Position numbers and translations under genes: made by a program. DNA of 64,000 nucleotides from Pseudomonas sp. BP8 (lineage in GTDB: Bacteria; Pseudomonadota; Gammaproteobacteria; Pseudomonadales; Pseudomonadaceae): positions 5,548,501 through 5,612,500 of the forward strand of contig NZ_JAGINK010000001.1 of NCBI RefSeq assembly GCF_017875955.1. Reading direction: 5' to 3'. Each line of letters starts with the position of its first letter. Position 1 is the stretch's first letter. Shown piece after piece: positions 25,043-37,831 of this stretch. The notes beneath the pieces were generated by a model that saw only the letters and a list, made by a program, of their open reading frames with translations, searched no databases and was not told the DNA's origin.

Positions 25043-26409
25043 TAATGTTTCTCCCCGCTGGCACCGCACAATGCCGCCACGACGTTTTCCATCGCAGCGC
25101 TGCGCGAGCCCTTGATCAAGATAGTGGTGTCGCTGGCGCTCTCGCCGCTTACAGCGTCGATCAGCTCAGCTTGAGTTGCGAAATGACGGCCATTGGCGCC
25201 GAACGCGGTAACCGCATGGGTCATGTTGCTGCCCACTGCGTACAGGGCGTCAACCTTGCCGCGGGCGTAGTCGCCCACCTGCCGGTGTCCTTCCTGCGCC
25301 CATTGCCCCAGTTCGCCGATATCCCCGAGCACCAGAACGGTGCGACCGGAAAAGCCGGCGAGTATATCAATGGCGGCGCACATCGAGGTGGGATTTGCGT
25401 TGTAACTGTCATCGATGACCCGCACACCGTTTGCCGCAATCTGCGCCACGGTGCGGCCCTTGACCGGCTGCACAGCATTCAGGCCAGCGCCGATGCCGGG
25501 CAGGCTGATGCCCAGGGCATGGGCAGCGGCGGCGGCGGCCAGGGCGTTGCTGACGTTATGCGTACCGAGCAGGTTCAGTTGCACCGGCACCGAGCCACCT
25601 GGGCCGTGCAAGGTGAAGGCAGGGCAACCACGCGCGTCGCGACCGATGTCGCTGGCGTGGAAATCGGCCTGAGGGTTGTTCAAGGCGAAACTGAGGATGC
25701 GCTGGCTACCGGCACGCTTCTGCCAGATGGCAAACGCCTTGTCGTCCAGGTTGAGGACGGCCGTACCACCCTCACCCAGGCCTTCGAGGATCTCGCCCTT
25801 GGCTTCGACGATTTTTTCCGGACCGCCGAACTCGCCTACGTGCGCAGTACCGGCGTTGTTGATGATCACGACCTGCGGCTGGGTCAGGCCAACCGTGTAA
25901 CGGATCTCGCCAATGCGCGAAGCGCCCAGCTCGATCACCGCCGCACTGTGTTCGGCAGCAATCTCCAGCAGGGTCAGCGGCGCACCCAGGTCATTGTTGA
26001 GGTTGCCACGCGTGGCCAGCACCGGGCCACGGGTGCGCAGGATGCAGGCAAGCATCTCTTTCACCGTGGTCTTGCCACTGGAGCCGGTAATGGCGGCGAC
26101 GGGCTTGTCGAACAGCGCGCGGTTCAGTGCGCCCAGCTGGCCCAGCGCCAGGCGGCAATCGGCGACTACCAGTTGTGGCAGGTCGACACCGGCCACCTCG
26201 CGCTCCACCAGCGCCGCTACGGCGCCCTTGGCCTGGACATCGGCCAGGTAATCGTGGCCATCGAAACGTGGGCCAGTGAGGGCCACGAACAATTGACCGC
26301 CAGCGACTGTGCGGCTGTCGATGCTGACACCGCAGAAGCTGATATCGGCGCCCACCTGCCGCGCCTGCAACGGCGCGGTCAGTTGGCTGAGGGTCATGGG
26401 CTCAAGCAT
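25042..26409 (-). CDS. murF: UDP-MurNAc-tripeptide--D-alanyl-D-alanine ligase
   Basis: The 455-residue Mur ligase finishes the UDP-MurNAc pentapeptide using the dipeptide from DdlB. Signatures: [19 protein letters not shown]-loop GSSGKTT (109-115), [12 protein letters not shown] and [11 protein letters not shown]. The start at 26409 follows GGGAGG at 6 bases and overlaps murE by 8; an ATG four codons in is the alternative. Confidence 0.98.
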   Translation of the reverse strand: MLEPMTLSQLTAPLQARQVGADISFCGVSIDSRTVAGGQLFVALTGPRFDGHDYLADVQAKGAVAALVEREVAGVDLPQLVVADCRLALGQLGALNRALFDKPVAAITGSSGKTTVKEMLACILRTRGPVLATRGNLNNDLGAPLTLLEIAAEHSAAVIELGASRIGEIRYTVGLTQPQVVIINNAGTAHVGEFGGPEKIVEAKGEILEGLGEGGTAVLNLDDKAFAIWQKRAGSQRILSFALNNPQADFHASDIGRDARGCPAFTLHGPGGSVPVQLNLLGTHNVSNALAAAAAAHALGISLPGIGAGLNAVQPVKGRTVAQIAANGVRVIDDSYNANPTSMCAAIDILAGFSGRTVLVLGDIGELGQWAQEGHRQVGDYARGKVDALYAVGSNMTHAVTAFGANGRHFATQAELIDAVSGESASDTTILIKGSRSAAMENVVAALCGASGEKH

Positions 26410-27888
26410 GTGCAGCCTCCCAGGTAGCCAGTGCCTTCTCGGCCTCGACCAGATCGGAGAAATCGTGACGCTCGCCGTTGATTTCCTGGTAATCCTCGTG
26501 ACCCTTGCCAGCCAGGACGATAACGTCGTCGGCCGCTGCGCTGGCGATCAGATGGGCGATGGCCGCGCCGCGGCCACTGATGAACTCGACGTCACCCGGC
26601 TGGGCGAAACCCGGGCGGATGTCGTCGAAGATCAGCGCGGGGTCTTCGCTGCGCGGATTGTCGTCGGTGACCAGCACGCGATCAGCCAGGCGTTCAGCCA
26701 CTTCAGCCATCAACGGACGCTTGCCGCGGTCCCGGTCGCCGCCGCAGCCGAACAGGCACAGCAGCTTGCCATGCGCGTGCGGGCGCAGCGCTTCGAGGAC
26801 CTTCTCCAGCGCGTCGGGGGTGTGCGCGTAATCGACCACCACCAACGGCTTGTCACCACCGCCCAGGCGTTGCATACGGCCAACCGGCCCTTGCAGCTGC
26901 GAGGTCACCTTGAGGATTTCATCCAGCGAGTAGTCCAGCGCCAACAGGCTCGCTACCGCAGCGAGCATGTTGCTCAGGTTGAAGCGACCGAGCAGTTGGC
27001 TACGCAGGGTACGCTCGCCCTGCGCGGTTACCAGAATGGCGCGTACGCCATCGTCGTCGAACGTGGCTTCACGGCAGAACAGCGACGCCTCGGGGTCTTC
27101 CAGGCTGTAGCTGAGCAGACGGGTCTCGACGTGATCGGCAGTCGGCAGGCGAGCGAAGTCGGCCGCCAGGCGACGACCGAAGCCATCATCGAGGTTGACC
27201 ACCTGGCTGCGCAGGTTGGGCCAGGCGAACAACTTGGCCTTGGCCGCTTCGTAGGCCTGCATGCTGCCATGGTAGTCAAGGTGATCGCGCGAGAGGTTGG
27301 TCATCACCGCAATATCAAAGGCCAGCGCGGCAACCCGCCCCTGTTCCAGGGCGTGCGAAGACACTTCCATGGCCACAGCCTTGGCGCCGCTCTTCCTCAA
27401 GTCATAGAGGGTTGCCTGCACGGCAATCGGGTCCGGCGTGGTCAACCGACCGCTCTGCAGTTCGCCGTAGAAACCGGTACCCAGGGTGCCGATCAACCCG
27501 CAGCGCTGCCCCAGCACATCAAGTGCCTGCGCCAGCAACTGGGTGACGCTGGTCTTGCCGTTGGTGCCGGTCACACCGATCAGGTTCAGCTGACGACTCG
27601 GTTCGCCATAGAAACGCCCGGCGATCTCCGACAGCTGGCCAATCAGGCCCTTGACCGGGATCAGCGCCACGTCGGTCAGCGGCAACACGGTGGCGCCTTG
27701 TTCTTCATAGGCGACCGCGGCAGCGCCACGGGCCAGGGCATCGGCAATATGGTCACGGCCGTCGACCTTGGCGCCTGGCACAGCCAGGAACAGGTCACCC
27801 GGACGCACGGCGCGGCTGTCCAGGGTCAATTCGCGGATCAGCGGATCGCGGCTGGCATGGGCGAACAGCTTGCTCAGTGGCATCGTCA

Positions 27889-27889
<1 letters not shown>
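26402..27889 (-). CDS. murE: UDP-MurNAc-L-Ala-D-Glu--meso-diaminopimelate ligase
   Basis: A 495-residue Mur ligase adding the third residue of the stem peptide. P-loop GVTGTNGKTS (about 105-114) and, importantly, the DNPR motif in LVTDDNPRSEDP, which selects meso-diaminopimelate and so predicts Gram-negative A1-gamma peptidoglycan. The ATG at 27889 shares a base with the ftsI stop; TTG at 27892 and ATG at 27883 are alternatives. Confidence 0.98.
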
Positions 27890-29926
<2,037 letters not shown>

Positions 29927-29930
<4 letters not shown>

Positions 29931-30874
29931 CGCAATTTCTCCGCCACCCGCATGACAGCGCTACGCGCCCGCGGGTTGGCTTTGAGTTCTGCGTCAGAGG
30001 CGAACTGCGCCTTGCCGATCAGGCGTACTTTCGGTTCGAAGACTTTGTGCTGCACCGGCAGGTTGCGCGGCAGGTTGTCTGCCTCGCCCTTGACCAGCTT
30101 GCGCATGAACAGCTTGACGATGCGGTCTTCCAGCGAATGGAAGCTGATCACCACCAGGCGACCGCCGATTTCCAGCGCCTCGAGGGCGGCTTCCAGGCCG
30201 GTTTCAAGGTCGCCCAGTTCGTTGTTGACGTGGATGCGCAGCCCCTGGAAGGCCCGGGTCGCCGGATTCTTGCCTTTTTCCCAGGCCGGGTTGGCGACCT
30301 TGAGCACTTCGGCCAGGTCGGCGGTGCGCTCGAACGGTTTGATCACACGGCGTTCGACCACCGCACGCGCCATCCGTCCGGAAAAACGCTCTTCGCCGTA
30401 TTCCTTGAACACGCGGGCGATTTCTTCGACGGGTGCGCTGGCGATGAACTCGGCAGCGCTGATGCCCTGGCCAGGGTTCATGCGCATGTCCAGCGGGCCG
30501 TCATTCAGAAAGCTGAAACCACGCGACGCATCGTCGAGCTGCGGCGAAGAGACGCCCAGGTCAAGCAGTACCCCGCTGACCTTGCCTGCCAGGCCGCGCT
30601 CGGCGAACTCATCGCCCATTTCAGCAAAGCTGCGCTGCACAATGACGAAGCGGCCGTCTTCGGCCGCCAGCGTTTGCCCCGTGGCAATCGCTTGAGGATC
30701 TTTATCGAACCCCAGCAGATGCCCCTGCGGCCCCAATTTACTGAGGATCAGACGACTGTGCCCACCGCGGCCGAAGGTGCCGTCGACGTAGCAACCGTCG
30801 GCGCGCAGGGCCAGTGCCTCGACAGCTTCGTCGAGCAGCACGGTGATGTGGTTGAAGCCGCTATCTATGGTCAC
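29927..30874 (-). CDS. rsmH: 16S rRNA (cytosine(1402)-N(4))-methyltransferase
   Basis: A 315-residue SAM-dependent methyltransferase (formerly MraW) that modifies C1402 in the ribosomal P site; RsmI, encoded nearby, methylates the ribose of the same nucleotide. Motif I is [16 protein letters not shown]; others are [20 protein letters not shown] and [13 protein letters not shown]. It starts with GTG whose GTGA overlaps the mraZ stop by 4 bases. Confidence 0.98.
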
Positions 30875-31341
30875 AGGATCAGGTCACGCAATTCATCGGG
30901 CATGGCGCCCGGTTGTTGAATAGCTGCAAGATCGGCTGCCGAAACCGCGTTCCAGGCATCCTCATCCCACAGCTGGAATTTGTTCAGTTGCCCCACCAAC
31001 ATCGCCTTCTTGTCGAGCTTGGCGTACTCACGCAGGCGGGGCGGTACCAAAAAACGACCACTGCCATCGAGCTCCAGGTCAACCGCGTTACCGATCAGCA
31101 AGCGCTGAAGGCGGCGGTTTTCCTCACGCAACGACGGCAAGGCACGCAACTTGGCTTCTATCTGTTCCCACTCATCGAGCGGGTATACGCATAAGCAGGG
31201 GTCGACCGCGTCAATGGTGACGATCAGCTGGCTGCGGCATCGCGAATCAAGCTCGTCACGGTACCGACTCGGCATGGCGAGTCTGCCCTTTGCATCGAGG
31301 CTGACGGCGTTGGCTCCGCGGAACACGGCTGTGATCCCCAC
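30871..31341 (-). CDS. mraZ: Transcriptional regulator MraZ
   Basis: A 156-residue DNA-binding protein with two SpoVT-AbrB-like domains, each with a DxxxR box: [16 protein letters not shown] (about 16-31) and [16 protein letters not shown]. It forms ring oligomers that bind phased TGGG boxes and repress the dcw operon in E. coli. The start is GTG. Exactly such boxes lie just upstream here, so autoregulation is well supported. It is the first gene of the cluster. Confidence 0.97.
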   Translation of the reverse strand: MGITAVFRGANAVSLDAKGRLAMPSRYRDELDSRCRSQLIVTIDAVDPCLCVYPLDEWEQIEAKLRALPSLREENRRLQRLLIGNAVDLELDGSGRFLVPPRLREYAKLDKKAMLVGQLNKFQLWDEDAWNAVSAADLAAIQQPGAMPDELRDLIL

Positions 31342-31367
31342 AATATTAGCGTTTTTGTGTCAGAAAA

Positions 31368-31392
31368 CCCACTTCATCCCACTTTCTGCCAC
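31368..31392 (-). promoter_or_regulatory. MraZ operator: three phased GTGG(G/C) boxes
   Basis: Read on the minus strand: GTGGC, GTGGG, GTGGG, spaced exactly 10 bases start to start (boxes at 31388-31392, 31378-31382, 31368-31372). This matches the known MraZ operator (TGGGN boxes separated by 5 bases, one per helical turn). They lie between the predicted promoter and the mraZ start. Confidence 0.85.
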
Positions 31393-31400
31393 TTGCGCAC

Positions 31401-31430
31401 ACTATAGGAATCCGCCCGCCACACCGTCAA
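31401..31430 (-). promoter_or_regulatory. Sigma-70-like promoter of the dcw cluster
   Basis: TTGACG (31425-31430) and TATAGT (31401-31406) on the minus strand, with an 18-base spacer. Predicted start of transcription is near 31394, which places the MraZ boxes at about +2 to +27, suitable for repression. Confidence 0.7.
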
Positions 31431-31634
31431 GGCACGCTCGTAGGGAAATCCCTTACATGGCGGAGATTTAGCTCAACAAGGCGATGATAAAGGAGTAATA
31501 GCTAGGGATTACGGGACGAAAAACCGTATGCACTCAGATGGATAGAGTGTGAAGTTAATGTAATTTATGAGGAGTAAGATTTTTTCGGTATTACCAACGC
31601 GGTCCTGCTATCGATTCAAGCAGGGAGGGGAAAA
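31431..31634. other. AT-rich spacer between the mraZ promoter and rnpB
   Basis: About 200 bases, clearly richer in A+T than the surroundings, with no credible gene. It holds small dyads: CCTGCT-N9-AGCAGG (31604-31624), possibly the rnpB transcript end, and CACTC-N9-GAGTG near 31531. I see no further structure I can name. Confidence 0.4.
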
Positions 31635-31995
31635 GGTGGAGAGTCGATCTATAAGCCGGGTTTTGTCGAGGACAGTCATTCCTCTACGACGGCCATCACT
31701 GGACGCCTCTAGCAACCTACCCGGTTCCGACGCGGGCCACGCCTAATGGAACCCTATTTGGTCTTGCTCCGAGTGGGGTTTACCTAGCCACGAACTGTTG
31801 CCAGACGTGCGGTGCGCTCTTACCGCACCTTTTCACCCTTACCGGCACCGAAGTGCTTAGGCGGTTATTTTCTGTGGCACTTTCCGTAGGCTCGCGCCTC
31901 CCAGGGGTTACCTGGCACTCTGCCCTATGGAGCCCGGACTTTCCTCCCCCCTCTTTTGCGGAACAAAAGAAGGCAGCGACTGTCCAATCGACTCT
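31635..31995 (-). ncRNA. rnpB: RNase P RNA, class A
   Basis: The catalytic RNA subunit that trims tRNA 5' leaders. The minus strand begins AGAGTCGATTGGACAGTCGC and ends near AACCCGGCTTATAGATCGAC plus TCTCCACC; the two ends pair (GAGTCGAT / ATCGACTC) to form helix P1. Conserved class A sections are GGAGGAAAGTCCGGGCTCC (CR-I), AGAGTGCCAGGTAAC, GGTAAGGGTGAAA and GAGGAATGACTGTCC with ACAAAACCCGGCTTA. Ends are approximate within a few bases. It is in the usual pseudomonad place between rsmI and mraZ. Confidence 0.97.
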
Positions 31996-32004
31996 CCGCC
32001 GACA

Positions 32005-32033
32005 AGGTTAACGGCACGCGCGCCCAAGAACAA
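32005..32033 (-). promoter_or_regulatory. Candidate rnpB promoter
   Basis: TTGTTC (32028-32033) and TAACCT (32005-32010) on the minus strand with a 17-base spacer, 9 bases before the RNA 5' end and with a GC-rich discriminator typical of stable RNA genes. Confidence 0.5.
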
Positions 32034-32070
32034 GTGATATAGCAGACTAAATCGTCTGAATCGCCTGCGC

Positions 32071-32946
32071 TTACTGGGTTTTCTGTTTTTCCAGGGCCGC
32101 CTGATACAGCAGGTTCTTGCGCACCCCGGTAATTTCCGCAGCCAAGGCCGCTGCCCGCTTCAGCGGCAGTTCGGCCAACAGCAGATCCAGCACCCGCTGC
32201 GCCTCGGCACTGATTGCCTGCTCGTCTGCCGGGGCGCTCCAGCCGCCGACCAGGACCACGCACTCGCCCCGCTGCTGATTACTGTCGGCGGCGACGAAGG
32301 CGTGCAGTTCAGCCAACGGCAGGCCCTTGAGGGTCTCGAACGTTTTGGTCAGCTCACGCCCCAGCAGTGCCGGACGCTCCCCGCCAAAGACCGCCGCCAT
32401 GTCCTCGAGGCACTCGAGAATGCGATGCGGCGCTTCATAGAAGATCAATGTGCGCGGCTCTTCCTTGACCTGCTCCAGCCGCGCACGGCGTCCGGCCGTC
32501 TTGGCCGGCAAGAAGCCCTCGAAGATAAACCGGTCAGACGGCAGCCCGGCAGCCGACAGCGCAGCGATCAGCGCACACGCCCCCGGCACCGGCACAACCT
32601 GCACCCCGGCCGCCCGCGCTTGACGCACCAAGTGGTAACCCGGGTCGGAGATCAGCGGGGTGCCGGCGTCGGATACCAGCGCCACATCGTCACCGGCCAA
32701 CAGCCGGGTGATGAAGCGACTGCCCTCGTCACGCTCATTATGCTCATGGCAGGCGGCCAGCGGCGTACCAATACCGAAATGTTGCATCAGGCGCACCGAG
32801 TGGCGGGTATCTTCGGCAGCGATCAGGGCAACATCGGCCAGCACCTTGAGGGCCCGCGCACTGATGTCATCGAGGTTGCCGATGGGCGTTGCGACCACGT
32901 ACAGCGTACCTGTGGTGGATTTCGAAGCCCCTGCTACATCTGTCAC
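32071..32946 (-). CDS. rsmI: 16S rRNA (cytidine(1402)-2'-O)-methyltransferase
   Basis: A 291-residue SAM-dependent tetrapyrrole-methylase-fold enzyme that methylates the ribose of C1402, the partner reaction of RsmH. Signatures: [49 protein letters not shown] and [19 protein letters not shown] at 32946 is chosen; another in-frame GTG at 32955 is possible and neither has a strong Shine-Dalgarno. It is divergent from lpoA. Confidence 0.95.
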   Translation of the reverse strand: MTDVAGASKSTTGTLYVVATPIGNLDDISARALKVLADVALIAAEDTRHSVRLMQHFGIGTPLAACHEHNERDEGSRFITRLLAGDDVALVSDAGTPLISDPGYHLVRQARAAGVQVVPVPGACALIAALSAAGLPSDRFIFEGFLPAKTAGRRARLEQVKEEPRTLIFYEAPHRILECLEDMAAVFGGERPALLGRELTKTFETLKGLPLAELHAFVAADSNQQRGECVVLVGGWSAPADEQAISAEAQRVLDLLLAELPLKRAAALAAEITGVRKNLLYQAALEKQKTQ

Positions 32947-33133
32947 TGCGCGCACCTGTCTTTCGGATCAAAGGCGCCATTGTAGCCCGAGCCTTTGCAA
33001 TAGGGCGCAATGAACTTCACCCGCGCTCGGCTCCAGGCGACCTATAGTGAAGGTTCCGCGTCAGCAACATCGCGCCCCGGCCAGTGGTTGGGTACAATTG
33101 CCGGCCAACTTGATCGAGTAACAGGACTTTTAC

Positions 33134-34947
33134 ATGATCGCTTGCCTGCGGCTGTTTTCAGCCCTCTGCCTCGCTGCCCTGCTGGCGGCCTGCGCCAGCT
33201 CGCCCTCATCCAGCCTGGGCGAACTCCCGCGCACCCCGGATGCCAGCATCGAGCAACTGCTCGAAAAAGCGGCAACCAGCAAGTCGCCGGAGGACGCCGC
33301 CCTGCTGCGCCTGAGCGCCGCCGACCTGGCCTACACGCAGAAGGACTACCCACGCGCCGCACGCATCCTCGAGCAGGTTCCGCTGGAGCCGCTCAAGCCT
33401 GCGCAGCAAGTGTTCGCCAGCACCCTGAGCGCTGAACTGGCCATGAGCCGCAACCAGCCCAAGGCCGCCCTCAGCGCTCTCGCCCACCCCAGTCTGCAGC
33501 GCCTGAGCGAGCTGCCGCCGGAGCAGCAGGTGCGCACCTACAGCGTCCACGCTGCCGCCCTCGAGGCCGACGGCCAGACCCTCCCGGCTGCGCAACAGCG
33601 GGTGCTGCTTGCGCCGCTGCTCAGCGGCCAGGCCGCCACCGCCAACAACGATGCGATCTGGTCGCTGGTCGCCGCATTGCCGGCCGAGCAACTGCAAGCT
33701 GGCGGCACCGATGTCCTGGCTGGCTGGACCAGCCTGGCCCTGGCCGTGAAAAGCGCCGGCACCCTCGAACAGCAGCAGGCTGCGATCGACACCTGGCGCA
33801 GTCAGCACGCCGATCACCCGGCCGCCCAGCAACTGCCGAGCGCCCTGGTCAAGCTCAAGGAGCTGGCCAGCCAGCCATTGACCAAGATCGCCCTGCTGCT
33901 GCCCCAGGAAGGCCAGTTGGCCGGTGTTGCCCGCGCCCTGCGCGACGGCTTCATGGCTGCCCACTTCCAGGCCCAGCAATCCGGTCAACCCGCACCTGCC
34001 GTGCAGGTGTTCGACAGCTCGCGTATCAGCTCGCTGGATGACTTCTACCGCCAGGCCCAGGCCAGTGGCGTGCAACTGGTCATCGGCCCGCTGGAAAAAC
34101 CGCTGGTGAAAAAGCTCGCTGCCTACCCGCAGCTGCCGATCACCACCCTTGCCCTGAACTATGCCGACGCGGGCCAGAAAGCGCCGCCGCAGCTGTTCCA
34201 GTTCGGCTTGGCCGCAGAAGACGAAGCGCGCGAAGTCTCGCGCCGCGCCCGCGCCGACGGCAAGGTCCGCGCCGTCGCCCTGGTACCGAGTGGTGAGTGG
34301 GGCGACCGCGTCCTGGCCGCTTTCCGCAGCGACTGGGAAAGCAATGGCGGCACCCTGCTGGCCGCTGAGCGCATCGCCCAGCCGGTTGCCCTGGCCCAAC
34401 AGATCGCCGAGCTGTTCCAGCTGCGCCAGAGCGAAGGTCGCGCCAAGAGCCTGCAGAGCACCGTGGGCGGCAACATCGCCGCACAGCCGTCACGTCGCCA
34501 GGACATCGATTTCCTCTTCCTCGCCTCGACCCCACAGCAGGCCCAGCAGATCAAGCCGACGCTGAACTTCCAGTACGCCGGTGACGTGCCGGTCTACGCC
34601 ACCTCGAACCTGTACAGCGCCAGCGGTGACGTCAACCAGTACAACGACATGAACGGCATTCGCTTCTGCGAAACGCCTTGGCTGCTCGACACCAGCAACA
34701 GCCTGCGCCAGCAAGTTGTCCAGCAGTGGCCACAAGCGGCCGGCAGCCTTGGCCGCCTGTATGCGATGGGGGTTGATGCCTATAGCCTGGCGCCACGCCT
34801 GGGCCAACTGAAGGCCCTGCCCGACAACCGCGTCGAAGGGCTTTCCGGCAGCCTGAGCATGAACCCCAACCAGCGCATCGAACGCCAACTGCCGTGGGCA
34901 GAGTTCAGCGGTGGTCAGGTCAAGCGCCTGCCGGACACCCCGCGCTG

Positions 34948-34948
<1 letters not shown>
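33134..34948 (+). CDS. lpoA: Outer-membrane lipoprotein activator of PBP1 (LpoA)
   Basis: A 604-residue lipoprotein: signal peptide with lipobox LLAAC (modified C20), an N-terminal helical TPR-like domain (about 35-250), then a periplasmic-binding-protein type I fold (about 255-600; TKIALLLPQEGQLAGVARAL). In Enterobacteriaceae LpoA crosses the peptidoglycan to stimulate PBP1A; in P. aeruginosa PBP1A uses the unrelated LpoP, and the role of LpoA is less certain. It heads an envelope operon; yraN begins in the TGATG overlap. Confidence 0.92.
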
Positions 34949-36576
<1,628 letters not shown>

Positions 36577-36637
36577 GCCGCACCTGGCGGGCGCGCTGAG
36601 CGTGCCCGCCCTCCTCTCGTGATTCAGGAAATACCCC

Positions 36638-36856
36638 ATGACCAAGTACCTGCTGCCCGCGCTGTTAATCGGCGCCTGCGCGACCCTGGCCGGCTGCTCC
36701 ACGCCGAGCTTGATCATCATGAACGATGGCCGTGAGATCCAGGCGATCGATCAACCGCATTATGATCGCGCCTCGGGGTTTTATGAGTACGAGCAGCTGG
36801 ATGGCAAGCGCAGCCGGATCAACAAGGATCAGGTTCGCACCATCAGCGAACTCTGA
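36638..36856 (+). CDS. Small YgdI/YgdR-like lipoprotein (DUF903)
   Basis: A 72-residue lipoprotein with signal peptide and lipobox TLAGC (C20). The mature part SLIIMNDGREIQAIDQPHYD...YEQLDGKRSRINKDQVRTI is the SH3-like DUF903 core. AGGAA lies before the ATG. It is 61 bases downstream of dolP and probably shares its transcript. Function of the family is unknown. Confidence 0.93.
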   Translation: MTKYLLPALLIGACATLAGCSTPSLIIMNDGREIQAIDQPHYDRASGFYEYEQLDGKRSRINKDQVRTISEL

Positions 36857-36882
36857 GGCCCACGCCGAACCTCCGGGAGTGG

Positions 36883-36915
36883 CGGTGCGGCGATCCGATT
36901 TTGCCCGCGAACGGG
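36883..36915. repeat. Short GCGGTGCGGCGATCCGA repeat, second copy
   Basis: GGCGGTGCGGCGATCCGA then TTTTGCCCGCGAA; matches the element at 13409-13444 and, like it, lies beside a copy of the modular repeat. Confidence 0.55.
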
Positions 36916-36983
36916 CGGGCACTGCCCCACCATAAGAAAGTTTCTAATGATCTTTTGGTTTGGCTGGCTGGCTTAGGAATTGT

Positions 36984-37332
36984 GGGCTTATCCATTTGAT
37001 GTGGAGGCGCCACTGGCCCCTTCCGCCCTTACGGCGGGTCACTTTTTTTCTTGGAAAAAAGTAACCAAAAACCGCCTGCTCCTGCATCCGGCCCTCCGCT
37101 GCGCTACGGGTTCCCTCGCTCCGGTCTTGCTCCGGGAGGACCGCGCTGTACGGCCCATCCTGGGCCTCAGCGCTTTCCGGCCATCCATGGCCTCCACCTC
37201 CCTACGCAAGACCTCCACTCGGCCTCCTGACGTCGCGAAGTTACGGGCGGCGTCTGGGCTGGCGTTGTTTTTGATAGTGGCATGGGTGGTGGATATTCGG
37301 GCCTCTTCGCGGGGCAAGCCCGCTCCTACAGG
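36984..37332 (+). repeat. Modular dispersed repeat, copy B (3' module type 1)
   Basis: Full copy in forward orientation after the small lipoprotein gene. Left end GGGCTTATCCATTTGATGTG, hairpin ACTTTTTT-TCTTGG-AAAAAAGT (37041-37062), full core including the CCGCTGCGCTACGGGTTCCC segment missing in copy A, type 1 3' module (GAAGTTACGGGCGGCG...) and terminal REP. Apart from that core gap it is near identical to copy A, over 20 kb away. Confidence 0.88.
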
Positions 37333-37397
37333 ATTTGCGCCGAACTCAAAATTTGCGCAATACCTGTAGGAGCGGGCTTGTCCCGCGAAGAGGCCGG
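37298..37397. repeat. REPIN joining repeat copies B and C
   Basis: Forward REP CCTCTTCGCGGGGCAAGCCC with CGCTCCTACAGG, then after 30 bases its inverted mate CCTGTAGGAGCGGGCTTGTC with CCGCGAAGAGGCCGG. A nearly identical REPIN lies 435 bases further right. Confidence 0.9.
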
Positions 37398-37649
37398 TAC
37401 TGCCAATACAAATCGCAGGGCGCAGCCCTGCCAGCCAACCCACAAATCCGCTGGTAAATAAACAAAAGCGAGAGCGCAGCGATTCGCCAGCAGTTGCCCT
37501 GGCTGTTGATCTTGATCTGGCTCTTGATCTACCAGCGACTTCAGGAGGCCGAGTGGAGGTCTTGCGCAGGGAAGTGGAGGCCATGGATGGCCGGAAAGCG
37601 CTGAGGCCCAGGATGGGCCGTACAGCGCGGTCCTCCCGGAGCAAGACCT
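37363..37649 (-). repeat. Modular repeat, copy C left part (reverse, 3' module type 2, truncated)
   Basis: Reverse-oriented copy that begins (reading leftwards) inside the core at GGTCTTGCTCCGGGAGGACC, and carries CTCGGCCTCCTGAAGTCGCT followed by the type 2 module (TGGTAGATCAAGAGCCAGAT, GAATCGCTGCGCTCTCGCTT, TTGTTTATTTACCAGCGG) and a terminal REP. The 5' third with the hairpin is absent: it stops at GCAAGACCT, where forward sequence takes over. Confidence 0.85.
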
Positions 37650-37767
37650 ACGCTCGGCCTCCTGAAGTCGCGAAGTTACGGGCGGCGTCTGGGCTGACGT
37701 TGTCTTCGATAGTGGCATGGGTGGTGGATATTCGGGCCTTTTCGCGGGGCAAGCCCGCTCCTACAGG
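37641..37767 (+). repeat. Modular repeat, copy C right part (forward, 3' module type 1)
   Basis: Forward fragment starting at GCAAGACCT, then CTCGGCCTCCTGAAGTCGCG, the type 1 module and a REP. The nine bases GCAAGACCT are shared by both parts, which fits an inversion or recombination through microhomology. Confidence 0.8.
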
Positions 37768-37831
37768 ATCTGCGCAAATTTGAATTCGGCGCAGTACCTG
37801 TAGGAGCGGGCTTGTCCCGCGAAGAGGCCGG
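37733..37831. repeat. REPIN joining repeat copies C and D
   Basis: Same layout as the REPIN at 37298-37397: forward REP, 29-base spacer, inverted REP. Offset from the first is 434-435 bases, and the similarity continues to the right for about 350 bases, showing tandem duplication. Confidence 0.9.

Noticed and set aside
31525-31550. Small gene in the rnpB-mraZ spacer starting near an ATG
   Set aside because: The frames close within a few codons on both strands.
37039-37644. Open frames of 60-200 codons within the modular repeats (also at 13057-13477, 36980-37369, 37761-38265, 63673-63912)
   Set aside because: Frames exist on both strands and in different phases, shift with small indels between copies, and lack ribosome sites. 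Similar peptides recur only because the DNA repeats; I treat the elements as non-coding.
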